Assembly: GCA_030148705.1 (NCBI GenBank)
Contig: JASBSY010000006.1
Location: 208,309 to 272,308 of the forward strand
Direction of reading: 5' to 3'
DNA: 64,000 nucleotides
From: Pukyongia sp.
GTDB taxonomy: Bacteria; Bacteroidota; Bacteroidia; Flavobacteriales; Flavobacteriaceae
Each line of letters opens with the position of its first letter. Within the stretch, counting starts at the first letter, position 1. Positions 44,233 to 52,906 of the stretch are shown here, piece by piece. Made by a program: the position numbers and the translations under genes. Under the pieces are notes generated by a model that saw only the letters and a list, made by a program, of their open reading frames with translations, was not told the DNA's origin and did not search any database.

Positions 44233-46674
44233 ATGAAACAGTTTATTTTATTAATTACCTTATTAATAGGGGTCAATTCGTATGCATTCAGCGACCCTAA
44301 CTCCGACGTAAAAGGAAAGATAAGCGGTACCGTTATCGACAAATCCCTTCAGCAGCCGATACCTTACGTAACTGTTGTAGTTAAGACCTTATCGGGTGAG
44401 ATTATCACCGGTGGGGTTACCGATGATAACGGAAATTTTACAGTAGAAGAGATCCCTGAAGGGAAGAGTTCTGTAACTATTCAATTTATTGGGTATACAC
44501 CCTATACTACCGAAATCAATGTAAGCCGGGGAAATCGCAATATAGACCTTGGTCGCATTGAGCTGGAAGAGAATGCCGCTGCCCTTGATGAAGTAACCGT
44601 GGTTGCCGAGCGGTCCACCATTCAGCAAAAGCTCGACAGGAAAGTAATTACTGTTGGTAAAGACCTTCAAACGGCAGGTCCCACGGCTTCCGATATTATG
44701 AACAATCTTCCTTCGGTTAGTGTCGACCAGCAAACCGGTGCCATCTCCCTGAGAGGAAACCAGAATGTACGCGTTATGGTTGACGGTAAACTCTCAAATG
44801 TGCCGGTGGAACAATTACTGAAACAAATCCCATCAACTTCAATCAAGCAAATCGAACTAATTACAAACCCTTCAGCCAAATACAACCCTGAAGGAATGAG
44901 TGGGATAATCAACATTGTGCTGCATAAGAACGTCAACGTAGGATTTAACGGAAATGCCAGCGTGGGACTAACCTACGAGGAGCAAGCCAAATTCAACAGC
45001 AGCCTGGACATGAACTACAGAAACGGAAAAATAAACCTTTTCGGAAACTGGGGCCACAACACCAGCAAGAACGAAAATTTCGGACATATTTTTCGTCCCG
45101 GAGACAATTCGGAGCAATTGTTCGAATTTTTGGACAAAGGTCAGTCCAATCTGGTAAAAGTGGGAATCGATTTTTATTTAAACGACAGTAACACCTTCTC
45201 CTTCTTTACGAATCAGAATGTCTTTGAAGGAGGTACCGTGGGGCTTACCGATATTTTGTATTACGAGAACAGCGCGTTGAATCAGAAGCAGTTGTTCGAC
45301 AACGAGTACGACAACCTTTCATCCCAGTATAACTTCAATTACAAGCTGGATCTGGATGAAGAAGGACACAACATTGAACTAGAAGCCGATTTCAATACTT
45401 TTTCAAGCGACGAAATGGCGAATTTCCGGTTTCAAGGTGCAAGTGCGATAGACGATTATACCGACTTTGTGGATACAGAGCGCGAAAGGCTGACGGTAAA
45501 TCTCGATTACGTTAACCCAATCTCCGAAACGGTGAAACTGGAAGCAGGTCTGGAAGCTCGTTTGTTTGAAACGAACATCATGTATAATTCAACCGGACAG
45601 TCCTTTAATTCGAACGGTGAACTTATCCCGACCCCGGATACCGATTTCGACTATAAGCGGGATATCTATTCGGCCTATGTTACCTTCGGAAAGAAATACG
45701 AAAAATGGGCTTTTCAGGTTGGGGCAAGGGCCGAGACTGTTGAAGTACAGGCCGATACTAATACGGTAAGTGCGTTTACAAACGATTACTTCCAATTATA
45801 TCCATCGGCATTTGTAACCTATACACCTTCAGAAAAGAACCAATTTCAGGTTAGTTACAGCCGAAGGGTTGATCGTCCGGGACTAGGCCAGGTAAATCCT
45901 ATCCGGGAATGGAGCACACCTCTTATATCCTCATTAGGGAATACTCAACTGCAGCCGCAGTTTACCAACTCGGTGGAGGCCAATTATACCCGTAGTCTGG
46001 AAAGAGGAAGTATAACTGGTGGGGTTTTCTACAGGGCTATTGAAGATGAGATCAACAGGGCTGTCTTTATAGACCGAACTGATCTTAATAAGGTAATCCT
46101 TACCCACGACAATTTCGACAATACTTCGGCCTATGGGATTGAAATATCCGGAAATTATCGTCCGTTCAACTGGTGGAATTTCAACGCGAGTTTCGATTTG
46201 TACAACCAGACCCAGAAAGGTATCACCGAGACGTTGAACAATTCAGGAAACAATCCTACCATTGGTGATATAGTTCAAGAAACCGTAGAGGTAGAAAACA
46301 CGGCCTGGAACCTGAGGATGTTCAACAATTTTAGCGTTAGTGAAAATCTTACGTTCTCCGCCTTTGGTTTTTACAGGGGAATGAACAGGGGCTTGCAATT
46401 TGAGGTAGAACCCATGTATTTTGTGAATATAGGGGCCAGGTACAACCTTTGGGATGGACGGGGAACGTTTAGTGTTAACTACAACGATATCTTCGACACC
46501 ATGCGGTTTGCTTTCGACGGCCAGAGGCCTTATCCTCAAACGGGTGAATTCAACTGGGAGAGCAACACTGTCTACGTAGGATTATCCTATCGTTTCGGAG
46601 GTGAAAAATATCGAGCTAAGTCGAGAAAACGCCGCGATGATCGCGAAAAAGACGACAGTGGAGGAATTTTTTAA
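44233..46674 (+). CDS. TonB-dependent-receptor-like outer-membrane barrel
   Basis: An 813-residue outer-membrane protein. A signal peptide (residues 1-19, IGVNSYAFS) precedes a carboxypeptidase-regulatory-like domain (KGKISGTVIDKSLQQPIPYV...). A plug domain follows with AAALDEVTVVAERS, IMNNLPSVSVDQQTGAISLRGNQNV and NPSAKYNPEGMSGIINIVL. The rest is a large barrel of the OMP_b-brl_3 type with alternating strands, ending in a basic, acidic tail (KSRKRRDDREKDD). No SusD partner is next to it, and no TonB box was confirmed. Ligand unknown. It ends before a bidirectional terminator shared with fabH. Confidence 0.9.
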   Translation: MKQFILLITLLIGVNSYAFSDPNSDVKGKISGTVIDKSLQQPIPYVTVVVKTLSGEIITGGVTDDNGNFTVEEIPEGKSSVTIQFIGYTPYTTEINVSRGNRNIDLGRIELEENAAALDEVTVVAERSTIQQKLDRKVITVGKDLQTAGPTASDIMNNLPSVSVDQQTGAISLRGNQNVRVMVDGKLSNVPVEQLLKQIPSTSIKQIELITNPSAKYNPEGMSGIINIVLHKNVNVGFNGNASVGLTYEEQAKFNSSLDMNYRNGKINLFGNWGHNTSKNENFGHIFRPGDNSEQLFEFLDKGQSNLVKVGIDFYLNDSNTFSFFTNQNVFEGGTVGLTDILYYENSALNQKQLFDNEYDNLSSQYNFNYKLDLDEEGHNIELEADFNTFSSDEMANFRFQGASAIDDYTDFVDTERERLTVNLDYVNPISETVKLEAGLEARLFETNIMYNSTGQSFNSNGELIPTPDTDFDYKRDIYSAYVTFGKKYEKWAFQVGARAETVEVQADTNTVSAFTNDYFQLYPSAFVTYTPSEKNQFQVSYSRRVDRPGLGQVNPIREWSTPLISSLGNTQLQPQFTNSVEANYTRSLERGSITGGVFYRAIEDEINRAVFIDRTDLNKVILTHDNFDNTSAYGIEISGNYRPFNWWNFNASFDLYNQTQKGITETLNNSGNNPTIGDIVQETVEVENTAWNLRMFNNFSVSENLTFSAFGFYRGMNRGLQFEVEPMYFVNIGARYNLWDGRGTFSVNYNDIFDTMRFAFDGQRPYPQTGEFNWESNTVYVGLSYRFGGEKYRAKSRKRRDDREKDDSGGIF

Positions 46675-46830
46675 TCAACCGACAGACTGAAAATGTTATA
46701 GTTGCGTTAAATATTTTACAGAAATGCAACGTTTGGCACAGTTTTTTAGTCTATAAATATATCCACTTAAACATCGTTTTGTAATTTATTTGAATTAGCC
46801 GTTCTAAATTGTTATAAAAGTTTAAGATGA

Positions 46831-46856
46831 AAAAAGACCCTTGCAGGGGTCTTTTT
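46831..46856. terminator. Bidirectional terminator between receptor and fabH
   Basis: A 10-base stem (AAAAAGACCC/GGGTCTTTTT) with a 6-base loop. It has T-runs on both strands, 157 bases after the receptor stop and 26 bases before the fabH stop, so it can serve both convergent genes. Confidence 0.8.
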
Positions 46857-46881
46857 TATTTTAGCTATTCTGTCTTTGTCG

Positions 46882-47889
46882 TTACCATCGGATAATGGCA
46901 CTTCCCCAGGTAAATCCGCTTCCAAATGCGGCCAGTACTACAAGATCGCCTACTTTAATCTTACCTTCCTCCCAGGCTTCGGTTAAGGCTATTGGAATTG
47001 AGGCAGCTGTAGTGTTGCCATATTTCTGAATATTGTTAAACACCTGGTCGTCTGAAAGTTTTAGCTTATTCTGAATAAACTGAGATATCCGAAGATTTGC
47101 CTGGTGAGGAATAAGCATGTCGATATCGGAAACCGACAGCTGGTTAGCTTTGAGCCCTTCCATGATCACTTCCGCAAATCGCACCACAGCGTGTTTAAAA
47201 ACAAATGTTCCATTCATATACGGATAATACGGGATATCCTCCTGCGGATTCTTTTCGATGATCTCCGGAACCCAGTATCCGGTGCTGGGACCTTGCAGAG
47301 CAAGTTCGTCCTTGTGCTTCCCTTCACTGTGTAAGTGGGTGGAAAGTATACATCCCTTTCTCCCCTCATTCCTGGAAACCACAGCTGCTCCTGCCCCGTC
47401 CCCGAAAATAACCGAAACACTCCTGCCCCTGGTTGTAAAATCTAGGCCGCCACTGTGATTCTCGCTTCCTATAACCAATACATGTTTATACATCCCGGTT
47501 CGAATGTACTGATCGGCCACTGAAAGTGCATAGATAAACCCGCTGCACTGGTTTCTTACATCCAGGGCCGGTACGGTTCGCATTCCCATTAATTCCTGGA
47601 CCTGTACACCTCCGCCGGGGAAATACATATCCGGACTCAGGGTGGCGAACACTATCATGTCTATATCATCGGGTTCAAGCTTAGCCCGCTCAAGGGCTAT
47701 TTTCGCGGCCTTAACCCCCATACCGGAAGTGGTGTTTCCGTCGCCCTTTTTAATATGTCTTCGCTCCTTGATCCCGGTTCTCTCCTGTATCCAGGCATCA
47801 TTTGTGTCCATAACCCTGGCAAGGTCATCATTGGTTACAACATTTTCAGGGACATATCGTCCCAGGCCGGAGATCTTAGATGTAAACAT
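46882..47889 (-). CDS. fabH: 3-oxoacyl-ACP synthase III (ketoacyl-ACP synthase III)
   Basis: Starts fatty-acid chains by condensing acyl-CoA with malonyl-ACP. The 335-residue thiolase-fold protein has the catalytic triad C115 (NQCSGF), H262 (PHQANLRI) and N292 (YGNTTAAS), and GSGFTWGSAIIRW at the end. Bacteroidota often have several copies, and this one may favour branched starters, or act in a secondary pathway, which cannot be told from sequence. It stands alone on its strand, divergent from the S9 peptidase gene. Confidence 0.93.
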   Translation of the reverse strand: MFTSKISGLGRYVPENVVTNDDLARVMDTNDAWIQERTGIKERRHIKKGDGNTTSGMGVKAAKIALERAKLEPDDIDMIVFATLSPDMYFPGGGVQVQELMGMRTVPALDVRNQCSGFIYALSVADQYIRTGMYKHVLVIGSENHSGGLDFTTRGRSVSVIFGDGAGAAVVSRNEGRKGCILSTHLHSEGKHKDELALQGPSTGYWVPEIIEKNPQEDIPYYPYMNGTFVFKHAVVRFAEVIMEGLKANQLSVSDIDMLIPHQANLRISQFIQNKLKLSDDQVFNNIQKYGNTTAASIPIALTEAWEEGKIKVGDLVVLAAFGSGFTWGSAIIRW

Positions 47890-47984
47890 GAAGTTATTTT
47901 TAAATAGTCGTCGAAAGATAGGTATTCAATGGAAGCAGTGGAAATTTATTTCAAAAATAAGATATGCATGCATAATACATCGCA

Positions 47985-48015
47985 TTGCTTCAGCAAGATT
48001 ATTTACGTACCTTTT
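47985..48015 (+). promoter_or_regulatory. Probable promoter of the S9 peptidase gene
   Basis: TTG-N20-TACCTTTT(G) on the plus strand, near consensus, ending about 33 bases before the ATG at 48048. Confidence 0.4.
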
Positions 48016-48047
48016 GCCTTCTTTTATTAATTCAGATTCTTCGTATT

Positions 48048-50498
48048 ATGAAAAAAATCATCCTTCCTTTTCTCGTATTATTTCTCATTGCCGGAAACCT
48101 GCTATCACAGGAAAAATTAACCTATCAAAAACCTCCGAAGGAAATTCTCGAACTGGTGGATGCCCCGCTGGCTCCTTCTGTGTTAATAGACAGCAAGGGT
48201 GAAAATGCAATTCTCCTTTACAGAGATGCCTTTAAATCCATAGCAGAACTATCAGAAACCGAAATGCGCCTGGCCGGCTTACGAATTAATCCGGTTACGA
48301 ATATTGGCAGCCGTACGACCTATTACAACAATATCAAGGTTAAAAAGACCAATGCAGCCACGGCCACTCAAGTCGCGGGATTGCCCGAGAATGCCAGGTT
48401 GTCTTATTTTAACCGCTCTCCGAATGAAAAGATGGTCGCCTGTTTAAATACAACCGAAAAAGGAGTGGAGGTTTGGATCGTAGACATCGAGAATGCCACG
48501 GCCAAGCGGCTCACCGAAGCAACTGTCAATGCCAATATGAGGGATGCGATAAATTGGTTTAGTGATAATAATGCCCTATTGGTAAAATTTCTTCCTGCCG
48601 ACAGAAAAGCACTTATAAATACCGCCGAGGCAGTACCGGAAGGCCCCACTATTTCCCAGAGTGACGGGGAAAAAGCACAAAACAGAACCTACCAGGACTT
48701 ATTAAAGAACCCGAATGACGAGGCCAATTTCGAGCAACTGGCCAGATCGGAAATCAAAAAAGTATCCATTGGAGGCCTGGTCCAGGACTTTTTGCCCACG
48801 GCCATGTATGGCAATATAAGTTTTTCCCCTGACGGTAATTATATCCTGGTGACTAAGATCGAACGTCCTTTCTCTTATCTGGTACCCTATTACAGGTTCC
48901 CTTTTAAGGAGTTGGTGTACAACAGGGACGGAACGCTGTTAACCGTGTTTAACGAGGTTCCACTGAATGAGGTGCAGCCCAAAGGATTTATGGCAACCCG
49001 GACAGGGAAACGCAATACATCCTGGCGTGCAGATGAGCCGGCCACGCTGTACTGGGTGGAAGCCCTGGACGAAGGAGATCCCGAGAACGAAGTGAGTCAC
49101 CGGGACATAGTTTACCAGGTTCGAGCGCCCTTCAGTGCGGAGGGGGAAATGTTGCTTAAAACTATTGGACGGTTTTCAGGCATTAACTGGGGTAATGAGC
49201 AAAGGGCTGTTGCTTACGACTATTGGTGGAATACCAGAAATACGAAGACCTATCTCTTCAATCCATCCGACCCGTCCAGGGAGCCCGAGGTGATCTTCGA
49301 CAGAAACTACCAGGACCGGTATAGCGATCCCGGCGATTTTGTTACCCGCAAGAACGAATTCGATCGCAATACTCTTGAAATTCACGATGATAGACTCTAT
49401 CTGCTGGGTGACGGATATTCCGATAAGGGACAATTTCCCTTTGTAGATTCCTACGATTTAAAAGATCTTAGCCGCGAACGAATCTATCAGAGTACGTATA
49501 CCGATAAGCTGGAAAACCTAACAACGGCCATCGACATGAAGGCAGGTAAGGTTCTGGTGCGGATAGAATCGCAGAACGAATACCCAAATTATTACTTCAG
49601 AAATATCTATAAAAAGGACGATCTCACCCCTGTGACCGCATTCGAAAATCCTTTTAAATCCCTTGAAGATATCCATAAACAGGTGATTACTTATAAACGG
49701 GATGACGGGCTGGAACTGGAAGGAACATTGTACTTACCTGCCGATTACGATACAGACAGTAAAGAAAAACTGCCGATGATCCTATGGGCATACCCCCGTG
49801 AATTCAAAGACAAGAACAGTGCCTCGCAGAACACAACCAACCCGAACGAGTTTATTTATCCGTATTGGGGAAGTCCCATTTACTGGGTAACCCAGGGCTA
49901 TGTGATCCTGGATGATGCCGGGTTCCCTATAGTGGGAGAAGGAGATGAAGAACCCAACGATTCGTTTAGGAGTCAACTGGTAGCCAATGCCAGGGCAGCT
50001 ATAGACGCAGTAGATGAACTCGGTTATATCGATCGCAACCGGGTGGCAGTTGGCGGACATAGTTACGGGGCATTTATGGTAGCAAATTTGCTGAGCCATT
50101 CAGATTTATTCGCCGCGGGCATAGCGCGAAGCGGAGCTTATAACCGAACACTTACGCCATTCGGTTTTCAAAGTGAGGAACGCAGCTACTGGGATTCGCC
50201 GGAGACCTATTATACAATGTCTCCCTTTATGCATGCCGACAAGATGAAAACCCCTTTACTGTTAGTGCATGGGGAAGCCGATAACAACTCGGGCACCTAC
50301 CCGCTGCAGAGTGAGCGATACTTCAATGCTTTAAAAGGATTGGGAGCGCCGGCGAGACTGGTGATGTTTCCTAAGGAAAGTCACGGGTACAGGGCAAAGG
50401 AGAGTATTTTACATTTGTTATGGGAGCAGGACAGATGGTTGGATGAACATGTAAAAAACAAGAATACAATCGTTGAACCCACGGATTTTAAACGGTAA
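48048..50498 (+). CDS. Exported S9 family prolyl-oligopeptidase-type peptidase
   Basis: About 816 residues. The signal peptide covers about residues 1-19 (LVLFLIAGNLLSQ). A beta-propeller domain follows, and then an alpha/beta-hydrolase domain with the nucleophile S672 in GGHSYGAF, the acid in HGEADNNSG and the histidine in KESHGYRAKES. It resembles the glutamyl-endopeptidase/aminoacyl-peptidase branch of S9 (the YWGSPIYWVTQGYVILDDAGFPIVGEG region is typical). Likely cleaves peptides in the periplasm. The start at 48048 gives the signal peptide. Ends before a strong hairpin terminator. Confidence 0.9.
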   Translation: MKKIILPFLVLFLIAGNLLSQEKLTYQKPPKEILELVDAPLAPSVLIDSKGENAILLYRDAFKSIAELSETEMRLAGLRINPVTNIGSRTTYYNNIKVKKTNAATATQVAGLPENARLSYFNRSPNEKMVACLNTTEKGVEVWIVDIENATAKRLTEATVNANMRDAINWFSDNNALLVKFLPADRKALINTAEAVPEGPTISQSDGEKAQNRTYQDLLKNPNDEANFEQLARSEIKKVSIGGLVQDFLPTAMYGNISFSPDGNYILVTKIERPFSYLVPYYRFPFKELVYNRDGTLLTVFNEVPLNEVQPKGFMATRTGKRNTSWRADEPATLYWVEALDEGDPENEVSHRDIVYQVRAPFSAEGEMLLKTIGRFSGINWGNEQRAVAYDYWWNTRNTKTYLFNPSDPSREPEVIFDRNYQDRYSDPGDFVTRKNEFDRNTLEIHDDRLYLLGDGYSDKGQFPFVDSYDLKDLSRERIYQSTYTDKLENLTTAIDMKAGKVLVRIESQNEYPNYYFRNIYKKDDLTPVTAFENPFKSLEDIHKQVITYKRDDGLELEGTLYLPADYDTDSKEKLPMILWAYPREFKDKNSASQNTTNPNEFIYPYWGSPIYWVTQGYVILDDAGFPIVGEGDEEPNDSFRSQLVANARAAIDAVDELGYIDRNRVAVGGHSYGAFMVANLLSHSDLFAAGIARSGAYNRTLTPFGFQSEERSYWDSPETYYTMSPFMHADKMKTPLLLVHGEADNNSGTYPLQSERYFNALKGLGAPARLVMFPKESHGYRAKESILHLLWEQDRWLDEHVKNKNTIVEPTDFKR

Positions 50499-50507
50499 AC
50501 AAATAAC

Positions 50508-50534
50508 GAAAGGACACTTTTTAAGTGTCCTTTC
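50508..50534 (+). terminator. Terminator of the S9 peptidase gene
   Basis: A perfect 12-base stem (GAAAGGACACTT/AAGTGTCCTTTC) with a 3-base loop, 9 bases after the stop. No long T-run follows beyond the stem, so termination strength is moderate. Confidence 0.7.
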
Positions 50535-50846
50535 TAACAACCTAACCAATAAAAATAAAAGATAAATAGTTATTCTGTCATAGCAATTTAAATACCCACC
50601 TTTTATATTTCAAAGATACCAATTTGTTTAATAATTTTACCCAATGTTTAAACAAAGTTTTGTTAAAATTTAAGTTGATATTCTCTTAATCGGATAGTAT
50701 TCCCTATTTACGGAAAGCTTGCTTGCTCGGTTTTTTTATTATGAACAAATGACATCCTGTCAGAACTTCACGATTGGTACTTTATTTGAATAGTGGCAAT
50801 AGCAAAACAAAAACGCACTTAGATTTAACGCTTAAAATTTAAATAA
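50535..50846. other. htpG upstream region
   Basis: No ORF is seen. The region is AT-rich with long A and T tracts. It contains a short palindrome at 50750-50762 and a sigma-54-like element at 50774-50790, listed separately. Everything else appears featureless. Confidence 0.5.
50750..50790 (+). promoter_or_regulatory. Palindrome plus sigma-54-like promoter of htpG
   Basis: TGACA-N3-TGTCA at 50750-50762 is followed 11 bases later by TTGGTAC-N5-TTGAA at 50774-50790. The second compares with the sigma-54 -24/-12 pattern TTGGCAC-N5-TTGCA with two mismatches. It would give a leader of about 45 bases before the htpG ATG. Sigma-70-type TAnnTTTG is not obvious here. Confidence 0.4.
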
Positions 50847-52736
50847 ATGAGTACAGGTACAATTAATGTTTCCGTAGAGAATATTTTCCCGCTGATCAAG
50901 AAGTTTCTATATAGTGATCACGAGATATTCTTACGCGAGTTAATTTCCAACGCCACTGATGCTACTTTAAAATTAAAGCACCTGGCCAATATTGGTGAAG
51001 CTAAAGTGGAGTACGGGAATCCGATTATTGAAGTAAAGATCGATAAGGAAAAAAAGACCTTACATATTATCGATCAGGGAATTGGTATGACTGCAGAGGA
51101 AGTTGAGAAATACATCAATGAGATCGCTTTTTCAGGAGCCGAAGAGTTTATTGAAAAATACAAGGATAAGCAGGGCGAAGATGCCGGGATCATCGGGCAT
51201 TTCGGTCTTGGATTCTATTCAGCCTTTATGGTTGCCAACAAGGTGGAAATCGTCACCAAGTCCTACAAGGATGAACCTGCAGCCCACTGGGTGTGTGATG
51301 GTTCGCCAAAGTACACCCTTGAAACGGCCGATAAGCAGGACAGGGGTACGGAGGTAATTCTTCATATCGCCGAGGATGAAACCGAGTTTCTGGAAGAAGC
51401 TCGTATTCGCGAGCTATTGGTAAAGTATAATAAATTCATGCCAATACCCATTAAGTTCGGAACCCGTACGGAGAACTTGCCAAAGCCCGAAGGCGCCAAG
51501 GAAGATGACCCTGCTCCGACAAGAGAAGTTGATAACATCATAAACAATCCAAATCCTGCCTGGACCAAAGCCCCTACTGAGCTCAAAGAAAAAGATTACA
51601 ATAGCTTTTACAGGGAGTTATATCCGATGCAGTTCGAAGAACCGTTGTTCAACATTCATTTGAATGTGGACTATCCGTTTAATCTTACAGGGATTCTTTA
51701 TTTCCCGAAACTGGGGAACGACATGAATATTCAGAAAGACAAGATCCAGCTTTATCAGAACCAGGTTTTTGTCACCGATAATGTTGAGGGTATAGTCCCC
51801 GAATTCCTCACTATGTTGAGAGGGGTAATCGACAGTCCGGATATCCCGCTGAATGTGAGCAGAAGTTATTTGCAGGCAGATAGCGAGGTAAAAAAGATTT
51901 CGAGCTATATCACCCGTAAGGTAGCCGATAAGCTAAAAAGTCTGTTTACCGAAAATAGGGAAGATTACGAAAACAAGTGGGATGATATTAAACTTGTGAT
52001 CGAATACGGTATGCTTACGGAAGATAAGTTCTTCAAAAAAGCGCAGGAGTTTGCACTCTACCCAACGGTGGATGGGGAATATCTCACCTTTGAAGAACTC
52101 AAAGAAAAGGTAAAAGATCTTCAAACCGATAAAGACGACAAACTCGTTATTCTTTATGCTTCCGATAAAGAGTCGCAGCACAGCTATATCGAAGAAGCAA
52201 AGAAAAAAGGTTATACGGTATTATTATTGGATTCTCCAATCGTTTCTCACTTGCTACAAAAAATGGAGAGTGAAAATGAGAAGACCAGCTTTGTACGTGT
52301 TGACAGCGACGCCATCGATGCGCTCATCAAAAAAGAGGATGAAGCAGCTTCTAAACTATCAGATGAGGAAAAGGAACAACTTCAGGAGTTGTTAACGGAG
52401 ATTGTCCCTAAAGAAAAATTCTCCGTACAACTGGAAGCCATGGACAGTAATTCCAGCCCGTTTATGATAACCGAACCGGAATTCATGAGAAGGATGAAAG
52501 AAATGCAGCAGACCGGCGGGGGTGGCATGTTCGGAATGGGGAATTTACCCGAAATGTACAACCTCATCGTAAATACAAATCACGAGCTGGTATCGGAAAT
52601 TCTCAATACTAAAACCCGCAAAAAGAAAGAGCGCCTTGTAAACCAGGCACTCGACCTTGCCAAGTTAAGTAAGAACCTTCTGAAAGGTGAGGAGATGACG
52701 GCCTTTATCAAGCGCAGTTACGAAATGATAAAGTAA
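50847..52736 (+). CDS. htpG: Molecular chaperone HtpG (Hsp90)
   Basis: ATP-dependent chaperone of 629 residues. The N-terminal GHKL ATPase domain has FLRELISNATDATLKL, IIDQGIGMTAEEV and IGHFGLGFYSAFMVA. The middle and C-terminal domains follow, including LNVSRSYLQADSEV and DVSRxxLQ-like features, and end in EEMTAFIKRSYEMIK. No eukaryotic MEEVD tail. It stands alone, between the S9 peptidase terminator and its own terminator, with a distinctive upstream region. Confidence 0.97.
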   Translation: MSTGTINVSVENIFPLIKKFLYSDHEIFLRELISNATDATLKLKHLANIGEAKVEYGNPIIEVKIDKEKKTLHIIDQGIGMTAEEVEKYINEIAFSGAEEFIEKYKDKQGEDAGIIGHFGLGFYSAFMVANKVEIVTKSYKDEPAAHWVCDGSPKYTLETADKQDRGTEVILHIAEDETEFLEEARIRELLVKYNKFMPIPIKFGTRTENLPKPEGAKEDDPAPTREVDNIINNPNPAWTKAPTELKEKDYNSFYRELYPMQFEEPLFNIHLNVDYPFNLTGILYFPKLGNDMNIQKDKIQLYQNQVFVTDNVEGIVPEFLTMLRGVIDSPDIPLNVSRSYLQADSEVKKISSYITRKVADKLKSLFTENREDYENKWDDIKLVIEYGMLTEDKFFKKAQEFALYPTVDGEYLTFEELKEKVKDLQTDKDDKLVILYASDKESQHSYIEEAKKKGYTVLLLDSPIVSHLLQKMESENEKTSFVRVDSDAIDALIKKEDEAASKLSDEEKEQLQELLTEIVPKEKFSVQLEAMDSNSSPFMITEPEFMRRMKEMQQTGGGGMFGMGNLPEMYNLIVNTNHELVSEILNTKTRKKKERLVNQALDLAKLSKNLLKGEEMTAFIKRSYEMIK

Positions 52737-52755
52737 CAAGTCACTTTTGTTTGTT

Positions 52756-52790
52756 AAAGCCCTCTGAGGAACTTCCCGGGGGGCTTTTTT
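52756..52790 (+). terminator. htpG terminator
   Basis: Stem AAAGCCC/GGGCTTT with inner partial pairing and a T-run of six, 20 bases after the htpG stop. Confidence 0.8.
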
Positions 52791-52870
52791 AATGCTATTG
52801 AATAAGGTTTTTATCTCTTTAATTGAAAAAAAATTGAATAGGCGAATTCCATTCGTATTAAAATTTAGGT

Positions 52871-52878
52871 TACCTTTA
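52871..52878 (+). promoter_or_regulatory. Possible -7 element of the large T9SS gene
   Basis: TACCTTTA, one base off TAnnTTTG, 28 bases before the ATG at 52907. No clean TTG at the -33 position. Confidence 0.35.
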
Positions 52879-52906
52879 CATATATTATAATGATAATCAG
52901 TTAGTT

